Shown: piece after piece, positions 8,770 through 16,534 of the stretch
Layout: every line of letters starts with the position of its first letter
How positions within the stretch are numbered: the stretch's first letter is position 1
Source of the DNA: Arthrobacter cheniae
GTDB taxonomy: Bacteria; Actinomycetota; Actinomycetes; Actinomycetales; Micrococcaceae
Direction of reading: 5' to 3'
Assembly (NCBI RefSeq): GCF_003602275.1
Contig: NZ_QZVT01000003.1
Span: forward strand, 62,001 to 126,000
DNA: 64,000 nt
Position numbers and translations under genes: made by a program
The notes under the pieces: generated by a model
What the model was told of the DNA's origin: nothing
The model's database searches: none
Seen by the model: only the letters and a program-made list of their open reading frames with translations

Positions 8770-9765
8770 TTAGCGTCTGGCCTGTTGTTCTGTCGAAAGC
8801 AGGCCGCGTGCGCGGTCGACGTCGAGCTTCATCTGCTCGATGAGTGCCTCCGGGCCCGTGTACGTCACCTGGCCACGCAACCGTTCCACGAACTCGACGA
8901 CGACAGCCTGCCCGTAGAGGTCGAAGTCCTGCACCCGCTCCGGGGGACGATTGATGACGTGCGCCTCCACCTGGCGGTCGACGCCGTCGAAGGTCGGATT
9001 CGATCCTACGGAGATCGCCGCCGGCCACCTCGTCCCGGCCTCGTCGATGAGCCAGCCGGCATAGATCCCGTCCGCGGGGATGAAGCCCTGCGATGATGCG
9101 GCGAGGTTCGCGGTCGGGTAGCCGAGCTCACGACCGCGCGCTGCCCCGTGGACCACGTCCCCGCGCATGCGGTGGTGGCGGCCGAGTATTCGGGCGGCTG
9201 TGCCGACGTCACCGGCCTCCAGGGCTTCCCGCACCCAGGTCGACGAGCACCGCCGATCGCCGTCCGCGTCCGTCGCGGCCATGGGATAGCTCGTACCGAA
9301 GTCGTCGATCGCGATGACCTCGAAGCCGAGCTTCCGGCCGAGCTCGCGCATGGTCTCGATATCCCCGCTGTTGCCCCTGCCGAAGCGCACGTCGTGACCG
9401 ATGACGACGGCTCGGGCCTTCAGTGCGCGGACGAAGACCCGCTCCACGAACTCCTCGGGTGTGTTCGAGGCAAGCTCCAGGGTGTAGTGCATCATCAGCA
9501 GAGCGTCTATACCGGTGCCGGCGAGTGTCTCGACGCGATCATCGAGACCCATGATCAGCTCGGGTGCGGAGTCCGGCCGGTGGACCTGCGCCGGGTGCGG
9601 ATCGAAGGAGACGACGACCGCGGCGGCGGAACGCTGCCGCGCCGCTTCCACGACCTGCTGCAGCACTCGCAGGTGGCCCCGATGCACTCCGTCGAAGTTG
9701 CCCAGCGTCAGGACGGAGGGCCCGAAATCCTCGGGCACACTGTCCAGGTCTCTCCAGTAGAACAC
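8770..9765 (-). CDS. ribF: Bifunctional riboflavin kinase / FAD synthetase
   Basis: 331 residues. The N-terminal FMN adenylyltransferase domain has LTLGNFDGVHRGH near residues 20-32, the nucleotidyltransferase HxGH-like motif. The C-terminal flavokinase domain starts about residue 185 with ILGRHHRMRGDVVHG and contains GRELGYPTANL. It makes FMN and FAD from riboflavin in the cytoplasm. It is linked to truB and rpsO in most actinobacteria. Here about 2.2 kb of accessory genes on both strands separate it from the 122/159-residue membrane-protein genes that follow truB. Confidence 0.95.
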   Translation of the reverse strand: MFYWRDLDSVPEDFGPSVLTLGNFDGVHRGHLRVLQQVVEAARQRSAAAVVVSFDPHPAQVHRPDSAPELIMGLDDRVETLAGTGIDALLMMHYTLELASNTPEEFVERVFVRALKARAVVIGHDVRFGRGNSGDIETMRELGRKLGFEVIAIDDFGTSYPMAATDADGDRRCSSTWVREALEAGDVGTAARILGRHHRMRGDVVHGAARGRELGYPTANLAASSQGFIPADGIYAGWLIDEAGTRWPAAISVGSNPTFDGVDRQVEAHVINRPPERVQDFDLYGQAVVVEFVERLRGQVTYTGPEALIEQMKLDVDRARGLLSTEQQARR

Positions 9766-10018
9766 GCATCTCCTTCGCGATCCGGCCCGTTCCCGGGGTC
9801 CCGGGTGTCACCCAGCGGGTTGATTGCCGCTCCCATTATGGCCGAACGCGCCGACGCCCACGCCACCGGCTCGGCATTGCCGGTCCTGCCCCGCAGCAGG
9901 GGCTCGTCGTCCTCGGGCAGATGTTTGTCCACATAGGGCGCCTCCATCCGTCGGGCTGGTGCGACCGCGGACATCATCGGAGGAGTCCCCTTCCCGAAGA
10001 CCCGAACGGTAGCAGCCC

Positions 10019-11908
10019 ATGAGTATGCGACACCTCGATCCACCCGATCCCGCGCCACTTCCTGCCCCTCCCTCCCGGCGAAGTCCGGGGCGGGTCACTA
10101 CCGTCACCCTTCTGCTCGCCCTCCTCCTGGGCCTGGCAGGGATGGCTCCCGCGGCCGCCGGCCCCGTATCCGGTGGCTGGCATACCGGTGCGGGCGTCGT
10201 CGGCACCGGGTACTTCGTGGGGCAGCACCGGAATGCCGAGGGCCTGATCGCGTACTGCACCGACTTCGAGCGCTTCTCACCGGACCGGGCGTCGGGCTAC
10301 GGCGACGGAAACACCGGGCCGTTCGTCCGGAGTGACGGGTCCGCCCTGTCCACCGAGGACAACGCGATCCTTGCTTTCGTGCTCGGCCGGTGGGGAGCGA
10401 CTGCGGATGACGACGAGGCAGCGGCGGTCCAACTCGCCGTATGGTCGCTGACCGCGGTCGGGATGGGCTGGGACACTCCCGCCATGACGAAATTCATCCT
10501 CGAACAGGGCCTGACTCCTGATCTTGCGCTCCGCGCCAGATCCATGGTGGACGAGGCACGGACCGGGGCGGGGCCCTACAGCATCTCGGCTGCCTTCGTG
10601 CCCGAGGAGTCCCATGGTGAGGTGCGTACCGCAGTGCTCGCGGCCGATGGAACCACACGTGCCGGGCACAGGCTCCGGGCGGTCGTGGACGGCGCGACTT
10701 TCGCGGACGGCACGACGACGGCCGAATGGACGAGCACCACCGAGCAGCAGGTGCTCGAACTTCGGCGGACCGGGTTCGGGACGGCGCGCGTCACGATCAC
10801 CGCACCTGCCGTGCCCGCTGCCAATGCAGCCTGGCTGGCACCGCGCGAAGCCGACGTGCAGCGGCTCGTCGTGGCCCCTCTCACCGCGGAGGTCGCCGCG
10901 TCCGTGGACCTTCCCGCATCCACGGGGTTCACGCCCGCGGTCATCACGGCGACGTCCGCCGCACGCACCTCGCCGGGTACTCCTGTTCTCGATGTGCTCG
11001 AGGTGTCTGCTGCCGGCCCCGAACCGTGGCTGGTGGATCCCTCGAGCGATACGCCTGTCGCACTGGACGTCGTATCGACCCTTTGGGGTCCGCTGCAGTC
11101 CGCTCCCTCCGAGGGGGCTGGCGTACCGGACGGAACTCCGTCCCTCGGTACCGTCACGACCGCGGTATCGGGGCCCGGCCGGTATGAGACGCCGTCGCTC
11201 GTCGTGGGCACGGCAGGCTATTACGTGTGGACCGAGAGCATCGATCCGAAGACTGCCCGTCCAGCGGCGGCGGCATCACTCATCGCTCCATGGTCCGGAA
11301 GGTTCGGACTGGCTGCCGAGACGACGCTGGTCCCGTGGGAGCCCTCGCTGTCGACCAGGCTCTCGCACTCTTCGGCGCTCCCTGGAGCAGTTCTGCAGGA
11401 CACGGTGACAGGGGACGGCTTCAGCCCGCCCGATGACGGCAGTCTGGTGCGGCTGACGATGTTCGGCCCGCTCTCGGAGCCACCGGTCAAATCGCCGGAG
11501 GTACCTGCGGAAGCCACCGTCCACTCGATCATCACGGTGCCGGCGATGAACGGCGTCACCATCTCGGGCGACTTCGCTCCCCTGCACCAGCCCGGCTGCT
11601 ACACCGTCGTCGCCTCGTTCGAGGGCTCCGACGAGGAGATGCCGTTCACGTCATCCTTCGGCATACCCGCCGAGACGGTCTGCGTCGACGCGCAGCCGAT
11701 GCAGCCCGAAGCTGCAGAGCCCCCAGCAGCACCCGTGCCGTCAGCGGCAACGCAGGCTGAACCGTCCCCATCTCCCGCCGCGGGGATCGCCCAGCCGCAC
11801 CTCGCCACGACGGGAATCAGAGCCACTGCGGCGGCCGGGGTCGGGCTGATGATCGTGGGAATCGGGATGGGCCTCCGGCTGCTGGCTCGGCGGCGGAATG
11901 CCGGCTAG
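10019..11908 (+). CDS. Cell-wall-anchored surface protein with thioester-type domain and LATTG sorting signal
   Basis: 629 residues. Residues 1-47 form a signal peptide (Arg-rich stretch, then a TTVTLLLALLLGLAG core and an Ala-x-Ala-like site). An N-terminal domain follows with YCTDFE (Cys80) and AAAVQLAVW (Gln138). This Cys/Gln pairing and spacing resembles the thioester (TED/TQXA) domains of Gram-positive adhesins, which form an internal Cys-Gln bond. Next come several beta-rich, Ig-like repeats and a Pro/Ala/Ser spacer from about 560. The C-terminus has LATTG at 595-599, a hydrophobic span and ARRRNAG, a class-E-type (LAxTG) sortase signal. No sortase is in the window. It is inverted relative to the housekeeping genes around it. 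The start is uncertain (ATG 10019 or 10025; no clear Shine-Dalgarno). Confidence 0.72.
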   Translation: MSMRHLDPPDPAPLPAPPSRRSPGRVTTVTLLLALLLGLAGMAPAAAGPVSGGWHTGAGVVGTGYFVGQHRNAEGLIAYCTDFERFSPDRASGYGDGNTGPFVRSDGSALSTEDNAILAFVLGRWGATADDDEAAAVQLAVWSLTAVGMGWDTPAMTKFILEQGLTPDLALRARSMVDEARTGAGPYSISAAFVPEESHGEVRTAVLAADGTTRAGHRLRAVVDGATFADGTTTAEWTSTTEQQVLELRRTGFGTARVTITAPAVPAANAAWLAPREADVQRLVVAPLTAEVAASVDLPASTGFTPAVITATSAARTSPGTPVLDVLEVSAAGPEPWLVDPSSDTPVALDVVSTLWGPLQSAPSEGAGVPDGTPSLGTVTTAVSGPGRYETPSLVVGTAGYYVWTESIDPKTARPAAAASLIAPWSGRFGLAAETTLVPWEPSLSTRLSHSSALPGAVLQDTVTGDGFSPPDDGSLVRLTMFGPLSEPPVKSPEVPAEATVHSIITVPAMNGVTISGDFAPLHQPGCYTVVASFEGSDEEMPFTSSFGIPAETVCVDAQPMQPEAAEPPAAPVPSAATQAEPSPSPAAGIAQPHLATTGIRATAAAGVGLMIVGIGMGLRLLARRRNAG

Positions 11909-12627
11909 TCGCGCTGGGCGAACTCCTTGCGCATCGCACTCGTCTTGGCAATGTACTTGTGCCACACGAGCAGGGCCGGTGGGAAGGCGAGCTCAACAAC
12001 CATCAGGACGATCATGACGTAGTTGGGAGTCCCCGAAAAAGCCCAGGACAGCACCCGCCCGATTCCCCCGATGAACACCATCAGGCAGACCAGCCACAGC
12101 ATGTTCGCCCACTCGAATTTGATGGCGATGGTGATGAACGCCGCTCCGACGCCGACCATCATGGCCGAGAAGAACCGGAACTGGTTCTCCAGTGTCGGAT
12201 TGACCGGGCTGGCCTCGGTATCCGGCAGACCCGCGGTGCCGAGGATCAGGTAGTAGGCACCGAAGCCGGCGATGACCAGTCCCACCAGCACGACGACGGT
12301 ACGGAATACGTTCCAGTCACCACCCGAGCTTGCCTTTCCGGCTTTCTTGACCTTGTCACCGGCTTTGCCCTTCGCCTTGTCCCTTGTTCCCCCAGTGGAC
12401 GGAGCGCCGGCTCCGGCACCAGCCGACACGTTGCCCGATGATGACTGGCCGGTGCGCGGCAGGGAGGACGCCGTCGACGTGGCCGGTGGGTTGCCCGTCC
12501 GGCCGGGCTCCCGTGAAGGAGCTCCGGAGGAACGGACACCCGCCTCGTTGAAGCCGCGGGGATCGGACGACGCCGGCCGTCCGCTCGCCGCGGAGGAGTT
12601 GTCGTGCTCGGGATTGTTGCTGGTCAT
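11905..12627 (-). CDS. DUF4345-like membrane protein with disordered N-terminus
   Basis: 240 residues. The first 100 are low-complexity and rich in Ser, Gly, Pro and Lys, probably disordered and cytoplasmic. They are followed by four hydrophobic segments. ENQFRFFSAMMVGVGAAF is typical of DUF4345 proteins, whose function is unknown. The chosen ATG at 12627 has AGGAG just upstream; an ATG 12 codons earlier is less likely. The TAG stop overlaps the stop of the convergent surface-protein gene through CTAG at 11905-11908, leaving no intergenic terminator. Confidence 0.65.
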   Translation of the reverse strand: MTSNNPEHDNSSAASGRPASSDPRGFNEAGVRSSGAPSREPGRTGNPPATSTASSLPRTGQSSSGNVSAGAGAGAPSTGGTRDKAKGKAGDKVKKAGKASSGGDWNVFRTVVVLVGLVIAGFGAYYLILGTAGLPDTEASPVNPTLENQFRFFSAMMVGVGAAFITIAIKFEWANMLWLVCLMVFIGGIGRVLSWAFSGTPNYVMIVLMVVELAFPPALLVWHKYIAKTSAMRKEFAQRD

Positions 12628-12784
12628 GTCGCTCCTGAAGGCCGAATGGTGCTTTAGCGTCATGATCTCACGGGGCAGGCCGCCGCTGTTGGCGATTTCC
12701 CCGGGTTGGGGTGATCGTGGGTAGCAGCTACCGCGGGTGGCCGCACCGCTCGCTGCCGGCTGCGCTCCCCCTGACCCGACGACG

Positions 12785-13264
12785 TCAGATCCTCGAGCGA
12801 CCAGGCCTGTTCCGCCGCAGCCAGATCAGCCCGAGGACGGGCAGGATGAGGGGCACGAATCCGTACCCGCGCCCGAAGGCGGACCAGACGGTCTCACTGG
12901 GAAATGCCTGCGCGTCGAAGATGCTGAGGAGCCCGACCGCGATGACGCCCACCAGTTCGGTGGTCACCGCGACGACAGATATGCGGTAGGCACGCGTTCC
13001 CGGCCGCGCAAGCGACACCGTAGCCACGATGTAGACGACCGCCGCCACCGCGGAGAGCAGGTACGCCACCGGAGCCTCGCTGAACTTCGTGGCGATCTGG
13101 AACCCCGCCCGGGCGGACGCGGCCAGCGCGAAAACGCCGTAGACGGCGATCAGCAGCCGGCCGGGGCCTGTGGCACGGCTCGGGGCAACTCCGTCGGTAT
13201 CGGAAGCTGATGCCCCTGGATACCTGCGGGTCGCTGACTCGTCGCCGTCTGGTATACCGGTCAC
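12785..13264 (-). CDS. Small integral membrane protein, unknown function
   Basis: 159 residues. A polar N-terminus of about 33 residues is followed by four hydrophobic segments (LLIAVYGVFALAASA; VAYLLSAVAAVVYIVATV; ISVVAVTTELVGVIAVGLL; VPLILPVLGLIWL) and a basic tail. I do not recognise a family beyond actinobacterial conserved membrane proteins. It starts with GTG overlapping the TGA of the upstream 122-residue gene (GTGA), so both are coupled to truB. Confidence 0.7.
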   Translation of the reverse strand: MTGIPDGDESATRRYPGASASDTDGVAPSRATGPGRLLIAVYGVFALAASARAGFQIATKFSEAPVAYLLSAVAAVVYIVATVSLARPGTRAYRISVVAVTTELVGVIAVGLLSIFDAQAFPSETVWSAFGRGYGFVPLILPVLGLIWLRRNRPGRSRI

Positions 13265-13629
13265 AGGCCGGCCACTCCGTCCCAGATCTGTTCCATTCGG
13301 TAGAGCATGACGAAAACTGTCAGGCCCGCCGCTGCCAGGACGAAATTACTCCAGCGTGTCCTCTCGAGGATCGCCCACCAGAACGCACCCACGGGTACCA
13401 GGAGTGCCGTCAGGAGATAGCCCCAGAACTCCCAGCCTTCGCCGAGGACGGGATCGCCGGTCGACTGTCGGATCACCGCACCCACCGCATAGGCCAGCAG
13501 GAAGAGCTCCACTGCCGCTGTCGAGAGGATGGTGATGTCGTTCGGGGGTTGGCGCAGGACTGCTGCTCCGATGCAGAGTGCCGCCGAGACGGCGGAGACC
13601 ACTACCCCGATGAGGAAGAAGGGGTCCAT
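13261..13629 (-). CDS. Small integral membrane protein downstream of truB
   Basis: 122 residues, almost entirely hydrophobic with four predicted membrane spans. The ATG has AAGGAG 5 bases upstream and sits 2 bp after the truB stop. With the 159-residue gene it forms a truB-linked membrane-protein pair. The function is unknown; a small two-component transporter or envelope protein would be speculation. Confidence 0.72.
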   Translation of the reverse strand: MDPFFLIGVVVSAVSAALCIGAAVLRQPPNDITILSTAAVELFLLAYAVGAVIRQSTGDPVLGEGWEFWGYLLTALLVPVGAFWWAILERTRWSNFVLAAAGLTVFVMLYRMEQIWDGVAGL

Positions 13630-13631
13630 GG

Positions 13632-14534
13632 TCACTCCTTCCCACCGGGTGCGAACACCAGGGCTGTCCGCGCGGACCCACCCCTGTTCTCGAGCAGCGC
13701 AACAAGGGTTCCATCCGGCGAGAAGGCAGCCACGTGCGCGTCCGGCTGGTCGCTGGGGTCGATCCTGCGCCCGTGCGACACATCGGCGGCTTCGGCATCG
13801 GACAGCTCCCTCACGGGAAAGAGCGCCCGTCCGGCGTCGTCCAGCGACAGGACGTCGAGATGCTCCGCCAGCTGCTCCAGCGTGCGGGCCTGGTCGATCG
13901 AGTACGGACCTACCTGTGTCCGCCGCAGGGCGGTCAGGTGCCCGCCGACGCCGAGGGCGGACCCTAGATCGCGTGCGAGGGCTCGAATGTAGGTCCCCGA
14001 GCTGCACTCGACCGTGACGTCGATGTCCTGTAGGCGGCCGTTGCTCACGCGGCGGATCGCGTGGATCTCGAAGCGGTGGATGGTGACGGGACGCGCCGGA
14101 AGGTCGACGTCCTCACCGGAGCGCACCCTGGCGTAGGACCTCTCGCCCTTCACCTTGATGGCGCTGACGCTGCTCGGTACCTGCTGGATCTCGCCCGTCA
14201 GGGCCGCTATCGCCGTCCGGATGTCGACCTCGGTCACGGCTGCGGCGATGCTGCCGCCGGTGATCTCTCCCTCGGCGTCGTCCGTGATGGTGGACTGTCC
14301 CAGCCGGATGGTTGCGGTGTAGGTCTTCGACGTGCCGACGATGAAGGTGAGGAGCCGTGTTGCTCGATTGATACCGACGACGAGGACGCCGGTGGCCATC
14401 GGGTCGAGGGTGCCGGCGTGCCCGACCTTCCGGGTTCCGGCCAACTTCCGCATGCGGGCGACGACGTCGTGGCTCGTCCAGCCCTGAGGCTTGTCCACAA
14501 TGATCAGCCCTGAGTGGACCTGCCCGGCATTCAC
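13632..14534 (-). CDS. truB: tRNA pseudouridine(55) synthase TruB
   Basis: 300 residues. It begins HSGLIIVDKPQGWTSHDVV after a few residues and contains GHAGTLDPMATGVL, which carries the catalytic aspartate. It converts U55 in the T-loop of tRNAs. A C-terminal PUA-like region follows. The start is GTG 14534 (MNAGQVHSGL). A near-perfect -10 box TATACT ends 6 bp upstream, so the mRNA may be leaderless; GGGGG in between could also act as a weak Shine-Dalgarno. Normally truB follows rbfA; here an inverted aminotransferase gene separates them. Confidence 0.95.
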   Translation of the reverse strand: MNAGQVHSGLIIVDKPQGWTSHDVVARMRKLAGTRKVGHAGTLDPMATGVLVVGINRATRLLTFIVGTSKTYTATIRLGQSTITDDAEGEITGGSIAAAVTEVDIRTAIAALTGEIQQVPSSVSAIKVKGERSYARVRSGEDVDLPARPVTIHRFEIHAIRRVSNGRLQDIDVTVECSSGTYIRALARDLGSALGVGGHLTALRRTQVGPYSIDQARTLEQLAEHLDVLSLDDAGRALFPVRELSDAEAADVSHGRRIDPSDQPDAHVAAFSPDGTLVALLENRGGSARTALVFAPGGKE

Positions 14535-14540
14535 GCCCCC

Positions 14541-14546
14541 AGTATA
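14541..14546 (-). promoter_or_regulatory. -10 box TATACT for truB
   Basis: TATACT on the minus strand ends 6 bp before the GTG start of truB. This is the best -10 match seen in the window. No clear -35 was found. Confidence 0.5.
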
Positions 14547-14639
14547 TGGGCGGGACGGGGCCTCCCTCGCGTCGCGCCCGTCACCAGGCACGGGCGCGGC
14601 CTTCCCCTGAGCCCTGCCACGGCGCGCCTCCGGTCGCGA

Positions 14640-14645
14640 TAGCAT
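14640..14645 (+). promoter_or_regulatory. -10-like hexamer TAGCAT for leaderless aminotransferase
   Basis: TAGCAT ends 7 bp before the ATG at 14653, with no Shine-Dalgarno between. It is in the 118-bp divergent gap with truB. Confidence 0.4.
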
Positions 14646-14652
14646 CCTGCGT

Positions 14653-15834
14653 ATGCCCTCTGCTCCAGCCCGTGTGGTGTCCGTCCCGGTCAACCAGATC
14701 CGTGAGATCACCCAAGCCGCCTGGGCCGCTCCCGATTCGATCGTCCTCAGCATCGGCGAACCCGCCTTCCCCGTCGCGCGCCATGTGCTCGAAGCGGGTA
14801 TCTCTGCCCTGGACCGCGATGACACGAACTACACGCCCAACGCGGGCATCGGGCCCGTGCGGGCGGCCTTCGCCGCCAGGTTTGCGCACCTCTCGGGCGT
14901 CGATGACGACCCCTCGCGGGTCTTCGTCGTGGCTGGAGCGCAACAGGGACTCCATCTGGCGCTCAGCACACTCATCTCCGCCGGTGACGAGGTGTTGATC
15001 CCGGACCCCGGGTATCCCACGTTCACCATGACCGTCGGCCTGCTGGGTGGCGTGTCCGTGCCGTACCCTCTCGTGCCGCACCACGGCTTCCAGCCGCGAG
15101 TCGACGATCTCCAGCAACTCGTCACTCCGCGGACGCGAGTGCTCATGCTCAACTCTCCGTCGAACCCCCTCGGGTCCGTGTTCGACCACGACCTCACGCG
15201 TGAACTGGTCCGCTTCGCCCACCAGAACGATCTCTGGATCATCTCGGACGAATGCTACGAGGCCTTCACCTATGACGTGCCGCATGTGAGCCCCGCCCGG
15301 TTCGACGCCGGTGGGCCCGAAGCCGTACCTGAAGCCGTCGAGGCCCGTGTCATCACGTCCCTGACCCTCTCGAAGACCTACGGCCTCACGGGTCTTCGCA
15401 TCGGCGCTCTCGTGACCCCTCCCGGCATGGAGACCGTGCTGAACAATGTCATGGAGGCGACGGTGTCCTGCGTATCGGCCACGTCGCAGTACGCCGGCCT
15501 CGCTGCCCTGACCGGCCCGCAGGATTATGTATCCACCGCTCTGGACCACTACCGGTCGAACCGGGATGCAGCGACCGCAGTGCTCGACGGGCTCGGCATC
15601 GACTACCTCGACGCCCGCGGCGCCTTCTACCTCTGGGCGAATCTGTCCCATGCGACCGGTGGTGACGTCCGCACCTGGACCAGGACATTCCTTGCAGAAC
15701 GGGGTGTCGCGCTCGCTCCCGGAACGGCGTTCGGGTCGATGGGCGAGGGGTGGGTCCGGATAGCTCTCTGCGGCCGGACGGAAGAACTCGTCGAGGGTCT
15801 CTCCCGGCTGCCGGCCCCGCCATTGCACGACTGA
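14653..15834 (+). CDS. Class I/II PLP-dependent aminotransferase
   Basis: 393 residues with fold-type I aminotransferase features: VVAGAQQGLHLAL for cofactor phosphate, NSPSNPLGSV, SDECYEAF with the PLP-ring aspartate, and SLTLSKTYGLTGLRIG with Lys241 as the Schiff-base lysine. It belongs near aspartate/alanine-type aminotransferases; the amino-acid substrate cannot be assigned. It is inverted inside the otherwise co-oriented infB-rbfA-truB run and followed by a strong hairpin, so it is an independent unit. Confidence 0.9.
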   Translation: MPSAPARVVSVPVNQIREITQAAWAAPDSIVLSIGEPAFPVARHVLEAGISALDRDDTNYTPNAGIGPVRAAFAARFAHLSGVDDDPSRVFVVAGAQQGLHLALSTLISAGDEVLIPDPGYPTFTMTVGLLGGVSVPYPLVPHHGFQPRVDDLQQLVTPRTRVLMLNSPSNPLGSVFDHDLTRELVRFAHQNDLWIISDECYEAFTYDVPHVSPARFDAGGPEAVPEAVEARVITSLTLSKTYGLTGLRIGALVTPPGMETVLNNVMEATVSCVSATSQYAGLAALTGPQDYVSTALDHYRSNRDAATAVLDGLGIDYLDARGAFYLWANLSHATGGDVRTWTRTFLAERGVALAPGTAFGSMGEGWVRIALCGRTEELVEGLSRLPAPPLHD

Positions 15835-15913
15835 TGCCGGGCTGGCGCACGGCGGATCATGCGGCTGTGTGAATGACGTCGGGGACCGACTCGGGGCACC
15901 TGGCGCAGGTACG

Positions 15914-15947
15914 CGAAAGGCAGCCGACGGATGTCGGCTGCCTTTCG
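15914..15947. terminator. 15-bp perfect hairpin between convergent aminotransferase and rbfA
   Basis: CGAAAGGCAGCCGAC (15914-15928), loop GGAT, and the exact complement at 15933-15947. It lies 80 bp after the aminotransferase stop and 38 bp after the rbfA stop, so it can end transcription from both sides. Confidence 0.8.
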
Positions 15948-15985
15948 TGACGCGCTGTCCTTGACCGTCGCGGGGACGGTGGAGG

Positions 15986-16423
15986 CTAGCGAGCTGCTTC
16001 GTCGTCGTCAGAGGTGCGGTACGGGTCCGCATCCCCTGCGAAGTCTGCGCCCTGTGCGATGGCCGCCACTTCGGCGTCGCGCTCGCGTGCCTTCTGCAGC
16101 AGCTCCTCGAGGTGGCTGGCGTTGACCGGCACCTCGTCGGGAACGAACTCCAACGTCGGGGTCAGACGTGCGGTGATGTTCTTGCCGACCTCCGAGCGCA
16201 GCACTCCACGGGCGGATTCGAGCGCCATCCGCGTGGCCTGCTGCTCCTCGGGATCGCCGAGCACCGTGTAGTAGAGCGTTGCATGCTGGAGGTCGTTGGT
16301 GACGCGGGAGTCCGTGATGGTCACGGCTTCCAGCCGGGGGTCCTTCACACGACGCCGCAGCGCCTCGGCGACGATGACTTTGATGCGCTGTGCGAGCCGC
16401 GCGGCGCGGGCCGGATCTGCCAT
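15986..16423 (-). CDS. rbfA: Ribosome-binding factor A
   Basis: 145 residues. The RbfA KH-like fold is recognisable from RLAQRIKVIVAEALRRRVKDP at the start and SEVGKNITARLTPTLEFVPDE in the second half, with an acidic C-terminal tail. It acts in late 16S rRNA maturation of the 30S subunit. It follows infB as usual, but with a strong hairpin between them. Confidence 0.95.
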   Translation of the reverse strand: MADPARAARLAQRIKVIVAEALRRRVKDPRLEAVTITDSRVTNDLQHATLYYTVLGDPEEQQATRMALESARGVLRSEVGKNITARLTPTLEFVPDEVPVNASHLEELLQKARERDAEVAAIAQGADFAGDADPYRTSDDDEAAR

Positions 16424-16490
16424 TGCTGATACTCCTACTGAAACGGGTGTGATGGGGGAATACGACCTGCGGATTCCGGCGGTGCGACGG

Positions 16491-16524
16491 GCACAGGCGC
16501 CCCGGATAACCGGGGCGCCTGTGC
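16491..16524 (-). terminator. 15-bp perfect hairpin between infB and rbfA
   Basis: GCACAGGCGCCCCGG (16491-16505), loop ATAA, and the exact complement at 16510-16524. It starts 10 bp after the infB stop. It has no U-tract. It should reduce read-through into rbfA, or act as a processing or stability element. Confidence 0.7.
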
Positions 16525-16534
16525 TGACCCGAGA

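Noticed and set aside
9766-10018. Small gene between ribF and the surface protein
   Set aside because: Open frames there have no ribosome-binding site and no recognisable protein pattern; it looks like promoter DNA for both neighbours.
12440-12460. LPRTG in the DUF4345-like protein as a sortase motif
   Set aside because: It is in the N-terminal disordered part, with no following hydrophobic span plus basic tail and no signal peptide.
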